Assembly (NCBI GenBank): GCA_031002005.1
Contig: CM061920.1
Coordinates: forward strand, 119,898,095-119,962,094
Reading direction: 5' to 3'
From: Vandiemenella viatica
Lineage: Eukaryota > Arthropoda > Insecta > Orthoptera > Morabidae
Length of the DNA: 64,000 nucleotides
Both the position numbers and the translations under genes were made by a program. Position 1 is the first letter of the stretch; every line of letters starts with the position of its first letter. The notes beneath the pieces are model-generated. The model did no database searches. It saw nothing but the letters and a program-made list of their open reading frames with translations, and was not told where the DNA came from. This document shows positions 46,217-57,134 of this stretch, piece after piece.

Positions 46217-47647
46217 TTAGTTTAAACCATTTTCACCACTCGCAGCTACTGTGGCTACCCTCTTTTCTCTGTTATGAGGTTGGTTGTCATGGTACCGTTG
46301 GTGTATATTATTAGTTTCTGGCTCTCCCGCTTGGTTATTCGGCTCAAAATTGTTTCTCTGCCTGGCCCCGTGCTGGTATGTGTTTACCGGTCCTTGTCGG
46401 TTATTCCTTCCTTCTTCTCTCCAGTAACCTCCTCCTCGTGTACTCCTATCCTGAAAGTGTCTATACCCATTCTGGAACTTCGATCTCTCTCTCCTCATCC
46501 TCTCCTCCTGGACATCCAACCTTCCCAACATATCTATGGCATCCTTAATCGAACATATTTTATGACTGGTTAGAATAAATTGCGTTTGTTCGGGTAAGCG
46601 AGCCGCAATAATTTTAACATATTCTTCCACACTTTGAGGCTGATCTAGGTACCTACAAGACGAGTAACACCTCATAAAAAATTAGTTTGTGTCTCTTTAT
46701 TCGGATCGTAAGGCTCGCCCAACATTAATTCGGATTTCACGGCAATCTGTCTTTCTGCTGACCAGTATAGGTTTAAGAAATCAGTTTTAAACTGAGCAAA
46801 CGTCTCGAATCTGCCTTCAAATTGATTTGCCCAAAGACGAGGTTTCCCCTCAAATTTTTAATTACCATTCTAATTTTATTTTCTTCACTAGTCATTAGGA
46901 AAGGTGCGAAATTTTCAAAATTTCTAATAAACTCTACAGGATGTATACAATTCTTTCCCGAAAATTCCTCCCAATCTATCTTTCCGTCATTGATTTTAAA
47001 CGGAAAAGCTGAGGGCTTTAATATTTCTTGGTACTTGACTAGCTCTTCCTTCACTACATTGGGTACTTGTTTCAATAATTCTTGTTTCACCACTAGAGGA
47101 GTTTTATGCTTTCGCCTTCTAGACATCTTCATAAACCTTTTCCACGTCAGCTGTCAGTCCTTTGACACCGCATTTCAGTTCCGCATAGCTCCGTTGGACA
47201 CTACCCTGAAACGTCTGCAACTGATCTTCAAGGCACCCTACGCGGTGGCTCTGACTGTCGCTTTTTTTCTACTAATTGTAAATATTGCGCCTGCAAGGCA
47301 CCGCTAACCTGGCGCAAACCACTCGTCTCATGCTCAACCTGTTGTTCTAATTTGGTAACTTGAGAGGACAACTCCTCCGTCTGCCCAAAACACTTAACAC
47401 TATACTCTTCAAGTTTTCTTTCTAACTCTGCTATGTGCAATTTTTGCTCCCTTCCCATCACTTCGAGTTTACCATTAAGGGTTTCAAATTTGGAATCAAA
47501 TTTTAAATCCAAACTATCATTTAGGGTTTGAAATTTGGAATCAAACTTAGAATCAAAATTATTATTTAGGTTTTCAAATCTGTTATTAAATGTTTCACAA
47601 AACTTAGCCAGCATGTCAGCCACTTTTGACTCCGTCTCGTCACCCAT
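46217..47647 (-). pseudogene. Gag of the LTR retrotransposon, frameshifted
   Basis: The start is ATG at 47647 (MGDETESKVADMLAKFCETF). Residues 1-140 are a predicted coiled coil with repeated FDSKF units. Another frame (47132-46773) has IHPVEFIRNFENFAPFLMTS followed by EENKIRMVIKNLRG, the capsid-like block of Gypsy gags. A third frame (46675-46217) ends Arg/Asn/Gln-rich with no CCHC knuckle. Gag forms the virus-like particle; two frame breaks make this copy inactive. Confidence 0.7.
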
Positions 47648-48502
47648 TTTCGGTATGTCTATATTACAAATCCAACGGGAAAACTCTAATAAAATCAATT
47701 ACCTAGTCGCTTTACTTTTACCCTCCGATTCACAGCAAATAAAATCAACACAACGCCGCTATTCACAAAACGCGTTCACCATATCAGAATTAAATGCATG
47801 CAAACTGGAAACAAACTACTTCTGCAGCGTAAATACTCCAGCGCCTGGATTGTCAATATGCAGTAAGTGTCACTAGAATGACAAAGAATTGGAAATGGAG
47901 AGAAAAACCCAACTCGGTTTTCCTTCCTATGTGTGACTCGAAATTACAGGATAAAAAATTAAAAGAACGGAACGGATAGGGAGAGACGCTTGGCAGCAAA
48001 TTGCAAGCAGCAGCCAGCCCACACTTAGCTTTCCGTGTCATCACTTAGGTCTGCTCGGCTCCCCTCGGCTGGTCTCGGGTTGGCTCGGATCAGCTGCTCC
48101 CGCTCGGCTTCCTTCGGCTGGTCCCGGACACCCTCGTCAAAGTCCGCTCTGCGTAGACGTCGGGCGCCTGTCGTCTGCTCTCGGCTCCGCTCGGAGATGC
48201 TCGTCTAGTTACTCTGTTCTCCACTGGGCTGCGCCACCTCCAACTGGTCTCCAAGTAGATTATCTTCACTCGAGGTCTTTGACTCACCGCCTCGTGGTGC
48301 TGTGGTGGTATATCTTTCACTTTGACTATTGTCGTCTCCGCGTTAAATTATCGTCTTGTTCGTAATTTGCCGTAATTTATCTTCTTTTCTATCCCCGTGT
48401 GTATGCTCGGGAATCGAAAGTTTATTTCTCCTCCAGATGCCTATTTCACCACACGTCCTGTCACGTTCGCCATGTAGGCTAACTGTCTCTATGAAGGCTA
48501 GC

Positions 48503-49078
48503 TGTTGAATACTGATTTTAATTTATTCAGTTCCTTATAGAACACATACATGCTCATTAATTAAATAAAGGGTTCTTTTCCCACGGTCGCCAGGTTTTAG
48601 GTATTATTCTATCGCCGGGTTAATGAAATGAAAATAGTTCCACAGTTTATGAGCAACTTCTACACACAAAACTTTATTCTAGTCATTAAATTCTGCTACT
48701 ACAACCCTACGGAAAATACCACCACCAAACTTAATAATTAAGATAAGGAATCGAACTTCTCCGAAGATCACAAGTTCGTGGGATACAAGAGATTCAAATA
48801 CCAACAAAATCCTCCACACTCATTAACGTTCTTTTAACACCATGCAGTCACTTAAAAAAAACATTCTATTTCAAATCATAAGTTCCCCTTGTTACACGTC
48901 TACATAATATTCTTTTCCAAGTCCGCCACACTTTCAACTGTTAGACCGAAAATATTACTCCGGTCGACCTTCTCTGACGGAGGTCAAAGACAGACTCCTT
49001 GATACTCAAAGATGATATATTATTAACAGATGGCGTCTGCTATAGATATTACATGGCGCAGACGCTTGTTATGTTACA
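48503..49078 (-). repeat. 5' LTR (element orientation)
   Basis: Same TG...CA-type ends as the other LTR. On the minus strand it precedes the leader with the candidate primer-binding site, fixing the element direction. Confidence 0.85.
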
Positions 49079-49331
49079 ACCTGTGTTATTTGGCGCTCTT
49101 ACACGAACATGTTTGCCATCTATACCACCTACACAATTAGGTATATTCCATTTCTGCCAAAATTCTTGTTCGATTCGTTTGAAATCACTTTATGTAGGAA
49201 AAGGCATCAATACTGGCATTAATTTCAGTCTTAGAACCCTAAGCACGTGTTTCACAATACGTGATATGTACGATCATGATATACGATAAGCAAATGATAG
49301 CGATTGGTAGCTTTCACCTGTAGCCAAAAAT
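49079..49331 (-). pseudogene. HARBI1-like transposase of Harbinger element 1, exon 2 first part
   Basis: The minus-strand acceptor TTTTGTTTCAG precedes FLATGESYQSLSFAYRIS, then NIPNCVGGIDGKHVRVRAPN, with the first catalytic Asp in IDGKH. Stops interrupt it. It is cut at 49079 by the LTR element; about 18 codons present in Harbinger element 2 at this point are missing. Confidence 0.78.
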
Positions 49332-49376
49332 CTGAAACAAAACGAAACATGTTAGTGATATATTTTCTATTTGCAG

Positions 49377-50062
49377 GTAATGACTGCAAGAAGAAATGGA
49401 AATTTATTAGAGATGGTTACCAGAGATTCAAAAAGAGAATTAAATTAGGAACAGGCTCTGCTGCTTCAAAAAATTCTAGGAACTCGAGACATCTGCAGCT
49501 GTCGTTCCTAGACGGCGTTTCTCAGCACAGATCCGGTGGATCAAATATTCCAGCAATAGAAATTGAAGAGGATACAGAAATTACACTGGAAACCGAAGAG
49601 AAAAATCTTGGAATGGAACATTCGTTATTACAGAATGACAAATTGCTGAACACCGATATAGAAGAAAATGATGAAACAACTGAGCTACCCAACGTTAAAG
49701 AAAAAATATCAGTGCAATATCGAAAACAAAGACGCCATAGAAGTCGCAGTGACGATAAACTTATACAAATGTGGAAAGAAAGGGACGAGAGGAGGCAAAA
49801 TTTATTGAAAAGTATTATTAAAAAGAAGAATGATGATGTTGAATTATTTTGCAGTCATATTGCAGAAGTTTTAAGGAGTTTGCCACCAGTCTATAAGGCA
49901 GAAGCCAAAAAAAATTTCGGCGTAATGATTTCCGATTATGAAATAATGGCAGCGAGGTCCCATCCTAATCAAAGTCCAAAAGATGGTAGCGCTCCTTCAA
50001 CGCCAAGCTCTTCATCATCAGAAAATGTATACTACACGCCAGGTCCTAGCAATGCATCATGA
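49377..50062 (+). CDS. MADF-BESS protein of Harbinger element 1, exon 2
   Basis: The acceptor TTCTATTTGCAG ends at 49376. Joined to exon 1 it gives an uninterrupted protein of 277 residues. It completes the MADF domain (NDCKKKWKFIRDGYQRFKKR), then an acidic middle, a basic patch QYRKQRRHRSRSDDK, and a BESS-type motif DDVELFCSHIAEVLRSLPPV followed by YKAEAKKNF, which mediates protein contacts. The C-terminus is Ser/Pro-rich. The exon lies wholly inside the intron of the antisense transposase. The ORF is open although the transposase is dead and a 5.1 kb LTR element occupies its intron. Confidence 0.78.
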
Positions 50063-50203
50063 CATGACAAAGTACTTTTTACAAATGGAACAATGGATTA
50101 TATGTCTGGTGACTCTGCTGTCAGCCTTGCGTCTCCAGAACCGACAGATCTGTCAATCCAGAAGACTAAAGAAAATGATAAATTTACAAATTTGTAGACT
50201 TAC

Positions 50204-50559
50204 CTTAAAGTTAAGAATAATTTTTCTTCTGCACTTACAGCAGCTCTTAAACATTGTGGTTTAATTTCGTCACAAATAAAGCTGAGTACAAAACTAAACA
50301 GTCTCTTATTTAAACGACAATAGCTCCTGAATATTGTTTCGTCACTCAAAATATGTTTTTCAATAAGTACTGAATAAGTCCCTTCTTCTGCTCTGTTTTT
50401 GTACAAAGGCATTGCGAGCTTTCTTCTTTTGTTGGTGCTATTCAATAGCAAAACATCATCATCATTTTCCTCTTCCAACAGAACTTCAATGATCGCAGCA
50501 GAAATATCACACATCTTGCCTCGTGTAGCTCTTAAGGTACGGTTAAGAGTGGACTGCAC
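50204..50559 (-). pseudogene. HARBI1-like transposase of Harbinger element 1, exon 1
   Basis: Minus strand: RAEEGTYSVLIEKHILSDET, then FRSYCRLNKRLFSFVLSFIC and AVSAEEKLFLTLR, ending at a consensus donor (TTTAAG/GTAAGT, intron from 50203). This is the helix-turn-helix N-terminal region of HARBI1-type transposases. Its frame joins in phase to LATGES in exon 2. The start codon is uncertain. Confidence 0.72.
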
Positions 50560-50576
50560 GGCTGACCTGTTGCGGA

Positions 50577-52500
50577 GTTCCGAACACCCCCGACCACAGG
50601 TGACAGCAGGTATGCAGTTTTTGTTTGCTACGTGGGGTTGGCGTCCGACGCTGCAGCCGTGTTTTCTGACTCACCCGCTCACCACCAGGGCGCTGCACAG
50701 GAGTTCCCGACGCACCAGTCCGCGCACACTGCAGGACACTCCGCGCTACCAAGCGGAAGCAACGCTCTTTCCACCGTGGTGCGGAACCGCGTCGTACACG
50801 AATGTCATACAAGCCATTACTCGGACTTATCTCTATCCAGTGGAACAGATGGTAACGAAAGCCGAGCTGACATCATCCAAGACGACATTTACATCGATGT
50901 ATTTGACGACAAGACTGGCCACTCGAGAGCATTCTGCGTTTCAAGACACACCAAGAGGGCGACTGTGGAAGGATACTTCAGCGATAAGTATACCCTTGCT
51001 TACCTTATCGTCCTGTACGATAAGCTGAAGTACTACTGGAAGCTTCTCACAAACCTTAAAGACTTCATAGATGCTCTCACTGACCATTGCAAGAAGTACC
51101 TTGTCCAGCTCACACTAGATCAAGCAGCGACAAGAGGCCTGACTCGCCCAGAGGGACTAGACAACATGCCCTGTAACTTCTGCAATAAAAGGCAACGCAG
51201 GAAGACAGTGGCATCAAGAGAGCATAGCCACCAAGACAGCTACATTGCAGTCTCTGCAACCGAGCCACAAGCAACATGTGCACCGTCGCCGCCACCTGAC
51301 AGCCCTATCCAGATAGCTGCAAGACCAAGGTGGTTCCTATACAACTTACCAGAGGACAACAGTGAAGCTCCTGCAGCTGACTCTCCAAACTCCCCAGACC
51401 GGCGTTCACCAGCACCATGCCTGAATGCCAATTTTCACTCGGAGGAAATTGCTCAAATCATCACCGAGTGCCCAGTGCTACCGATAATAGCACACTTCTC
51501 TGGAAACTGGGGATGTCTCTTCACACACCTGCAGACAAGCTGCCGTTCACCTGCTGGCCGCAACAGGGAAGGATCAGGATCATGCTATCCTGTCTATCAT
51601 ACCAAGAAGCAGCTATACAGAAACTACAAGACACTGGCACGCGATATGGTCTGCAACTTCCTGAAAATCCACGACCTCAAGCAAATAGGCCCAAGACCAA
51701 GAAAGCCTCTGCACAGCAGCACCTTCAATGTTTCAGATGTGAGACTCTTGGACACATCTCAACAGACTGCAACCACAAGAAAGATGCGCTCGGTGTGGAG
51801 GAAACCACCGAGTTGCAGACTGCACTATACCGAGGCAGGAGCCCAAGTGCTGCAACTGTGGTGGACCCAATGCAGTTTGCTTCAGCCGTTGTCCTGCTTG
51901 AAGACGCGATAGAAGCAATCAATGTCCAGATACCGAGATTAGGACAAAACACGCTGCCGGAAACTAGACGGAACCAAAACCAAGGCTGCAGTTGGGACCA
52001 ACAAGCCACGACAACAAATCGACGAGAAGGGAGGTCAACGGACTATACTGCCCCCTCCCCACCGTCGCAGGAAGAACCACACCGTCCAGAAAACCAGAGG
52101 CAGACGACCCTCCTCCGTCCTTCACTAGGATGGCAGCAGCCAAAGTGAACGTGGACGGACCCATAAACACCACCACACTGATGACGTGAGGGAAGACCAG
52201 TTTTCCACTGTCATCCAACTACTAACCAGACTACTAACTGCCTGGACGACAAGTCAACCAACAACAAGATGAGACCATAACCAAAATTCGACTTCAGCAA
52301 AAGCCATTTTTAACAAACCCACACATTGATAGCAGGCATAGGACCATGTCCTGGAACTGTAGCATCATAGTAAGTAACTATGCCAGATGACGCTGCTGCT
52401 GCTACTGCTGCTACCCGGCAATTCACCAGAAGATGGAGACAGACTTACAGATCGCCGAAATATCGTGGGGAAACACCTTGATTACTCAGCTAGTCTCCCG
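50577..52500 (+). mobile_element. LINE fragment: ORF1 with three zinc knuckles and start of ORF2
   Basis: GC-rich plus-strand sequence. Frames in succession carry ADIIQDDIYIDVFDDKTGHS and a Pro/Ser-rich stretch with RPRWFLYNLPEDNSEAP. The knuckles are CFRCETLGHISTDC in one frame and CARCGGNHRVADC plus CCNCGGPNAVCFSRC in another (51730-51900). Near 52340 a frame gives RTMSWNCSII, the usual start of a LINE endonuclease. It stops abruptly near 52490, where composition changes to AT-rich. Confidence 0.68.
50640..52200 (+). pseudogene. Gag-like ORF1 of this LINE
   Basis: Several overlapping open frames on one strand share a single protein logic and are separated by frameshifts. Three Cys/His knuckles in a row (about 51740-51895) are typical of Jockey and I-type ORF1 proteins. 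Broken; RNA-binding role by family. Confidence 0.65.
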
Positions 52501-54495
52501 AGAAGACTATATCAGTTTTAATACTGTTGTTTAAAAAAGGAGAAGCAACATGTTTAGGTAACTATCTTCCCATTTCATTACTTTTAGGATTCTCAAAGAT
52601 TTTTTTTAAAAAAGTCATGTATCGTAGAGTAATAAAACATGTTATGCAATATAATATCCTCACTAATTCATAATTTGCGTTCCAAAAAAGGATCATCCAA
52701 GGAAATGGCTATTTTTTCATTTTTAAATAACACATTTGAGGAACTGAATAAAAAATGAGCCCTATAGGAATTTTTTGCTATCTTGCAAAAGCATTTGACT
52801 ATGTAAATCATGAATTACTTATTAAAAAATAGAATACTATGGTATTTATGGAACCACAAGTAAATGGTTTAAAACATACATGTAAATCCGAATGCAAAAG
52901 GTTTCAATTTTTTATTTTGAAATAAGTAAAGATGTTTCATCAGACTGGGAGAAAATAAAACATGGAATTCCACAAGTCTCTATCCTAGGATCCTTCCTCT
53001 TTTTGTTATCAATGACGTTCCTGGAAACTTATCTGACAAAGTTAAGAGTGTTTTATTTGCAGATGACACTAACCTTGATGTAAGAAAAACACCAAATAGT
53101 AATCTAAAATTTAATGTAATTGAAGTACTTAGTGAAGTAACAAATTATTTAAGGCAAATTCATTAAAATTAAATTTAAAAAAACACCCTTTATATTAAGT
53201 TTAAAACAAAAAATTATGCACAGCTAGATTTACAAATAAGCTATAAAAATTACGCAGTCTTAGAAACAAATAGTATTAATTGTAAAATGAATCACAGCCA
53301 ACCTATTGCAATATTCATTGAATTTATTGTTTACCGGTTTCGACCCGCGTTAAGGGAGTCTTCTTCAGAACTTGTTAAAAAGAATTACATCAATCTAAAT
53401 AAACTCTTCTCAATTAAATTGTACATAGTACATCTAGATGTGACGCTGGCACTGTGATACACGTTGGCTGCCGGATGGATAACTATACATTATATTTTAA
53501 TGTGTGACTTAAGTTTAAAATGTACTATTTAATTGAGAAGAGTTAATTTAGATTGATGTAATACTTTTTAACAAGTTCTGAAGAAGACTCTTTTAAGGCG
53601 GGTCGAAACCGGTAAACAATAAATTCGATGAATATTGCAACAGGTTGGCTATGATTCATTTCACAATTGAAGAATTACCATTGCTGTTGATGCTGCCATG
53701 CTCAAGATTTTGAAAGAGTATTAAATTCCTTGGTATTAAAATATATGAGAAACTCTGTTAGCACGAACATATCACTTTACTACTGAAGAAGTTAAGTAGT
53801 GCCACGTTAGCAATAAGAACACTTTCTCAAACTGCAGATCTAGAATTAACAAAACAGGTGTACACCTCATAATTTCATTCAGCGATGTCATATGGCATAA
53901 TTTTTCGGGGAAATTCTTCTAGCACAGAAAAGAGCTATTAGGATGCTGTGTAGGGTAAAACCAAGAACTTATTGTAGACAACTTTTTAAAAAACACAATA
54001 TTATTACAATGACTTCTAAGTATATATATGCTCTCATGTGCTTTGTCATAGAACATTTTAACCTGTTTACATTTAACTCACAGGTGCACAATTTCAATAC
54101 AGGAAACAGAAATAACTTACACAAAACACAAACATCTCTGTCATTAGTACAAAGAGGAGTTAATTATTCTGGTATAAATCTGTTTAATAAACTTCCCAAG
54201 AGTAAAACAGTTTGCAGATAATAAAGATATATTTAAAGTAAAACTGAGAAATTATCTTAATTCGACTCCATTCAAGAATTGTATTCAATATGTCGTTTTT
54301 CAAGAGTCAGTTGTAAAATTTAATGTTTAATTTTGTTCCCTTATTTGTCTTTGTAACATATGATTGTTTTCGCTATGATTATTACTCATATTATATTTAT
54401 ATGTATTAACCACGAAATGTCTCACATCCCAGATATCCTTCCTCAGCAGGAATCCATGAAACAACGTTGATAAATAAAAAAAATAAGTAAATAAA
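52490..54495 (+). mobile_element. AT-rich LINE, RT and C-terminus, interrupted by a foldback element
   Basis: Plus-strand frames: NYLPISLLLGFSKIFFKKVM, KAFDYVNHELLIKK, then HGIPQVSILGSFLFLL, and an FADDTNLDVRKT block near 53055. After the foldback element the thumb region follows near 53725 (LGIKIYEKLC-like), then CRVKPRTYCRQLFKKHNI, QRGVNYSGINLFNKLPK and an A-rich 3' end near 54470-54495. Many frame breaks. Its composition differs from the GC-rich LINE to its left, so they are probably different elements. Confidence 0.7.
53278..53668. mobile_element. Foldback/MITE element with about 165-bp inverted arms
   Basis: The left arm begins AATTGTAAAATGAATCACAG. The reverse complement of the right arm begins AATTGTGAAATGAATCATAG, and similarity continues for about 165 bases through ACCGGTTTCGACCCGC and TTGAGAAGAGTT-type segments, leaving a short non-repeated centre (about 53440-53520). 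No coding capacity. It sits inside the RT of the AT-rich LINE. Confidence 0.85.
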
Positions 54496-54961
54496 CAGTT
54501 GTTTACTCTACGCCTACCATTAACATGTCTCCATTCTTCACAATTTACTTCTGCAGAATGTGTTATACATTTCCCTTTCTCCTTCATATCATTGATTTCT
54601 GCCTTAAGAAGTATAATGATTTCATCTTTACTCCAAATAATGTCCTTAAGCTGTTTAATTGTGTCCTCTGTCTCATTTGGTTTATGCCTGCACAGCCGGT
54701 TGCCGAGTGATATCCTTCAGTTTAGAGCGCTTTGTAAATGTGTTAAACTGTCATGTGATAAACTGGTCTTCGTTCGGAACGGGCATCAGTTCATCAGCGT
54801 TCTACTTTAGGGAAACTATCTCGAAAATTTTTCAACCTGTCTAGCCGCGGTTGCCGGTGTGATTTCGAAATCGGTATGCGGTTAAGCAGCCGGGTTGCTG
54901 CACTAAAACAAAAAATAAAGAATAGTAAGGAACTTACATAACATAATGGAGACGTTAGAAT
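54496..54961. other. Unassigned spacer
   Basis: No gene supported. It contains a patch near 54695-54900 with repeated GCCGGTTGCCG and CGCGGTTGCCGG phrases. I could not assign it to a family. Confidence 0.35.
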
Positions 54962-55004
54962 GTTAAAGAGGCTGGTAAAGAGAAAAAACCAAAGTTAAGT
55001 AGTG

Positions 55005-55595
55005 AAATGTCAAGCTGATTGCGGCATCAGAAAAGAAAATTAAATTTATTCACTATAAAATTATCAATTAATATTTAATTATGGGTATATGAGTTTAAAG
55101 TCAGGACAAATTTTAACCTAATATTTATTACATCAAGCAAATGAATGGCATTAATTAATTTGAAATGATTCAGAAACGAGATGGATTGTCATTTATACAA
55201 TATTTCTTCTCAGGGTTAGTGGACGCCGGCGATGAAAGCATGTACACTCCTCGTTGGTTTCACATAACCGTATTGTTGACTTTTGAGACTACAGCTGTAG
55301 GCAGGTCAGTGATTGCGCTTCTTGCGAAACGAATGCGGGACAACTCGAAGTGGTCCACTCAGCTCGCGGTTCGATTCGAACGTCCGTTCGTGCTGCCACG
55401 AGGTTCACACCTTCGTGACCTACAACGGAGTGCCCCGCTTCCCCGCCTAACGGTCCAACAGGTTGGGGGGTAAGGGGTAACTGCATTCTTGGCGTGTCCT
55501 TGAGTGACTAACACCCGCCTGATGGCCAGCTGCAGTCTTTCAGAGCATTCGCAACCTTCTGTAGCTGTCACTTAATGTAATGTGTCGTTTGCCAT
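55005..55595. other. Insertion of unknown type in the LINE copy
   Basis: AT-rich left half and GC-richer right half (55225-55560) with a weak B-box-like GCGGTTCGATTCG at 55367. It may be a SINE plus flank. No terminal repeats seen. Confidence 0.3.
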
Positions 55596-55779
55596 TACAG
55601 CAGAGAATACTTGAAACAACAAAACAAGGAACTGAAATCAGCTTAGAAGGAAGCTAGAGATAGGTATATGAAGAATATTGACTGTGCAGAAGGAGTGCTG
55701 ATGATGCATCTAGAAATTTCTATTCCCATGCTAGAAAACTGAGTAGAAGGGAAGGTACTGAGACATTCATAGTGTATTG

Positions 55780-57134
55780 GGAGCGTGGTGGGGCTTTATT
55801 GAATATTGAAATGGCTATGAATTTTGATATTTGCATAACAAGGATTCTTGACTGCTGTAGGATTACAGGTAAACAAAGCTTAAATTTTTTCGGTCTTCTG
55901 GCATTTACATTGCAGGGTATATTTAACGTTACTTATGACACAAGATAATGCAACATTATAAGCAAGCAATTTCCCGATCATACAATTTCCCGAATTAGAG
56001 CAAATAATAATTGAGCTCAAACTTGAAGTATTTTAGTTATCAAAGTGATTAATGAAACATCATGGTGACACAGGCCAACAGCTGGATGTTATACATATAG
56101 AAATATTGCCAGGGGATTCTTCTGCGCCCAGGTGCTCTGGACGTGTTAACGCGCGCCCTTGCTCCTTCCGTCAGGTGCTCTGTACGTGTATATATGCACC
56201 ACGTTGCCGTCCTGTCTGTGCTCTGGACGCGTTAAGACGTCCGGCCGCTCGGGTCCCTGTGTGCCACGCACACGTTAACGCGCGATCCACTTAGCTACCA
56301 GGTCAGGTAGCCATATTTCCAACCCATCTGGTTAATTGCTTTAAAACGTGAGTGTCTGCAGTTGCGATCTTATTTGTGTTGCTATTTTCATTTCAGTTTT
56401 TACTGAGAAAATGGACCGCCGTCGTGTTTGTACAAAAGAAGAAAGCATTGAGATTCTTACTAGAAACGACAGTGAGATCTCTTTGATATGGATGATAGTG
56501 AAGACCCTTCAATAGGATCTCGGCGTAATAGTCCTAAGCCTTGTACATCTGCTAGAGTAAAACGACCGTCTGTTTTAACAAGAGGTGAACATTTTCAGTA
56601 TCTGAAGCTTCATATGGTGAGAGCTAACTGTGTGGAAAAAGAGGAGGCTTTAGTGACAGCTTTGACTGGAACAAAAGAGATTCTCGTGGTTTTGTGAATG
56701 CGTTAGACGATTCAGCTGCAGGACACAAATATGGATTAGGTCAAAATCCCGGCATTCTGTCATTTTTCGGAATATTTTTACAAGAACATCTTATGAAATC
56801 TATTGCTGAAGGAACCTATAGATTTTATTAATATACCAAGACAAATATGCCAGAATCAGTTTACTCTAGATTTTCAAGGTGGAAGGATTTACTGTGAAAC
56901 ATTTTCGAAATATTATTCACATTAAAAATTCAAAGGTGAGCACGCCAACGCGTAGAAACGCTGGATGTTCGAAACAAAGTGCGTCCAGAAACCAGGTACA
57001 AACACAGAACATGCAATGTACAGTAATACTGTGTGTTGTGCCATGTATGGAGGCTTATTACACGAAAAACATTTATTAACAATGGAAAATAGAGAAGAAT
57101 GGAGTTACTAAGGATATGAAAAAGTAATTGGTTT
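55780..57134 (+). mobile_element. piggyBac-like element, internally deleted
   Basis: A 5' GC-rich leader with repeated GTGCTCTGGACGTGTTAACG-type phrases (56131-56285), a transposase start at 56411, then a jump to the transposase C-terminal Cys-rich end at 57077. The DDE core is missing, so it is non-autonomous. TTAA target sites could not be fixed. Confidence 0.55.
56411..57079 (+). pseudogene. piggyBac-like transposase remnants (N- and C-termini)
   Basis: The N-terminus MDRRRVCTKEESIEILTRND changes frame near 56485 into MDDSEDPSIGSRRNSPKPCT. The acidic N-terminal tail is common in piggyBac-type transposases. The C-terminal frame 56879-57079 gives RRNAGCSKQSASRNQVQTQN, then LCVVPCMEAYYTKNIY and stop. 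The LCVVPCxxxYHTK ending closes the cysteine-rich domain of piggyBac transposases. Of the Cys/His pattern, several Cys are lost. Confidence 0.62.

Larger units (their letters stand above)
43930..49078 (-). mobile_element. LTR retrotransposon (Gypsy-like), internally deleted
   Basis: Two direct LTRs of 575-576 bp with about 4.0 kb between them. Coding is on the minus strand: a gag, a linker region, and only the C-terminal tail of the integrase. Protease, RT and RNase H were not found, so it is a deletion derivative. A candidate primer-binding site, TGGCGAACGTGACAGG, lies on the minus strand at about 48459-48474, some 28 bases inside the 5' LTR. Confidence 0.8.
42779..50576. mobile_element. PIF/Harbinger element 1, interrupted by an LTR retrotransposon
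   Basis: Contains a plus-strand MADF-BESS gene and a minus-strand DDE transposase with interleaved exons. Without the LTR element (43930-49078) it is about 2.65 kb. Borders are proposed from flanking direct repeats GTTCCGAACAC and a shared inverted TGCAGTCCAC near both ends. They are uncertain because Harbinger normally makes 3-bp duplications. Confidence 0.6.

Noticed and set aside
53278..53668. Calling the foldback a confirmed hammerhead ribozyme
   Set aside because: The core has an extra A between CTGAAGA and stem II and no covariance test was possible; kept only as a hypothesis.
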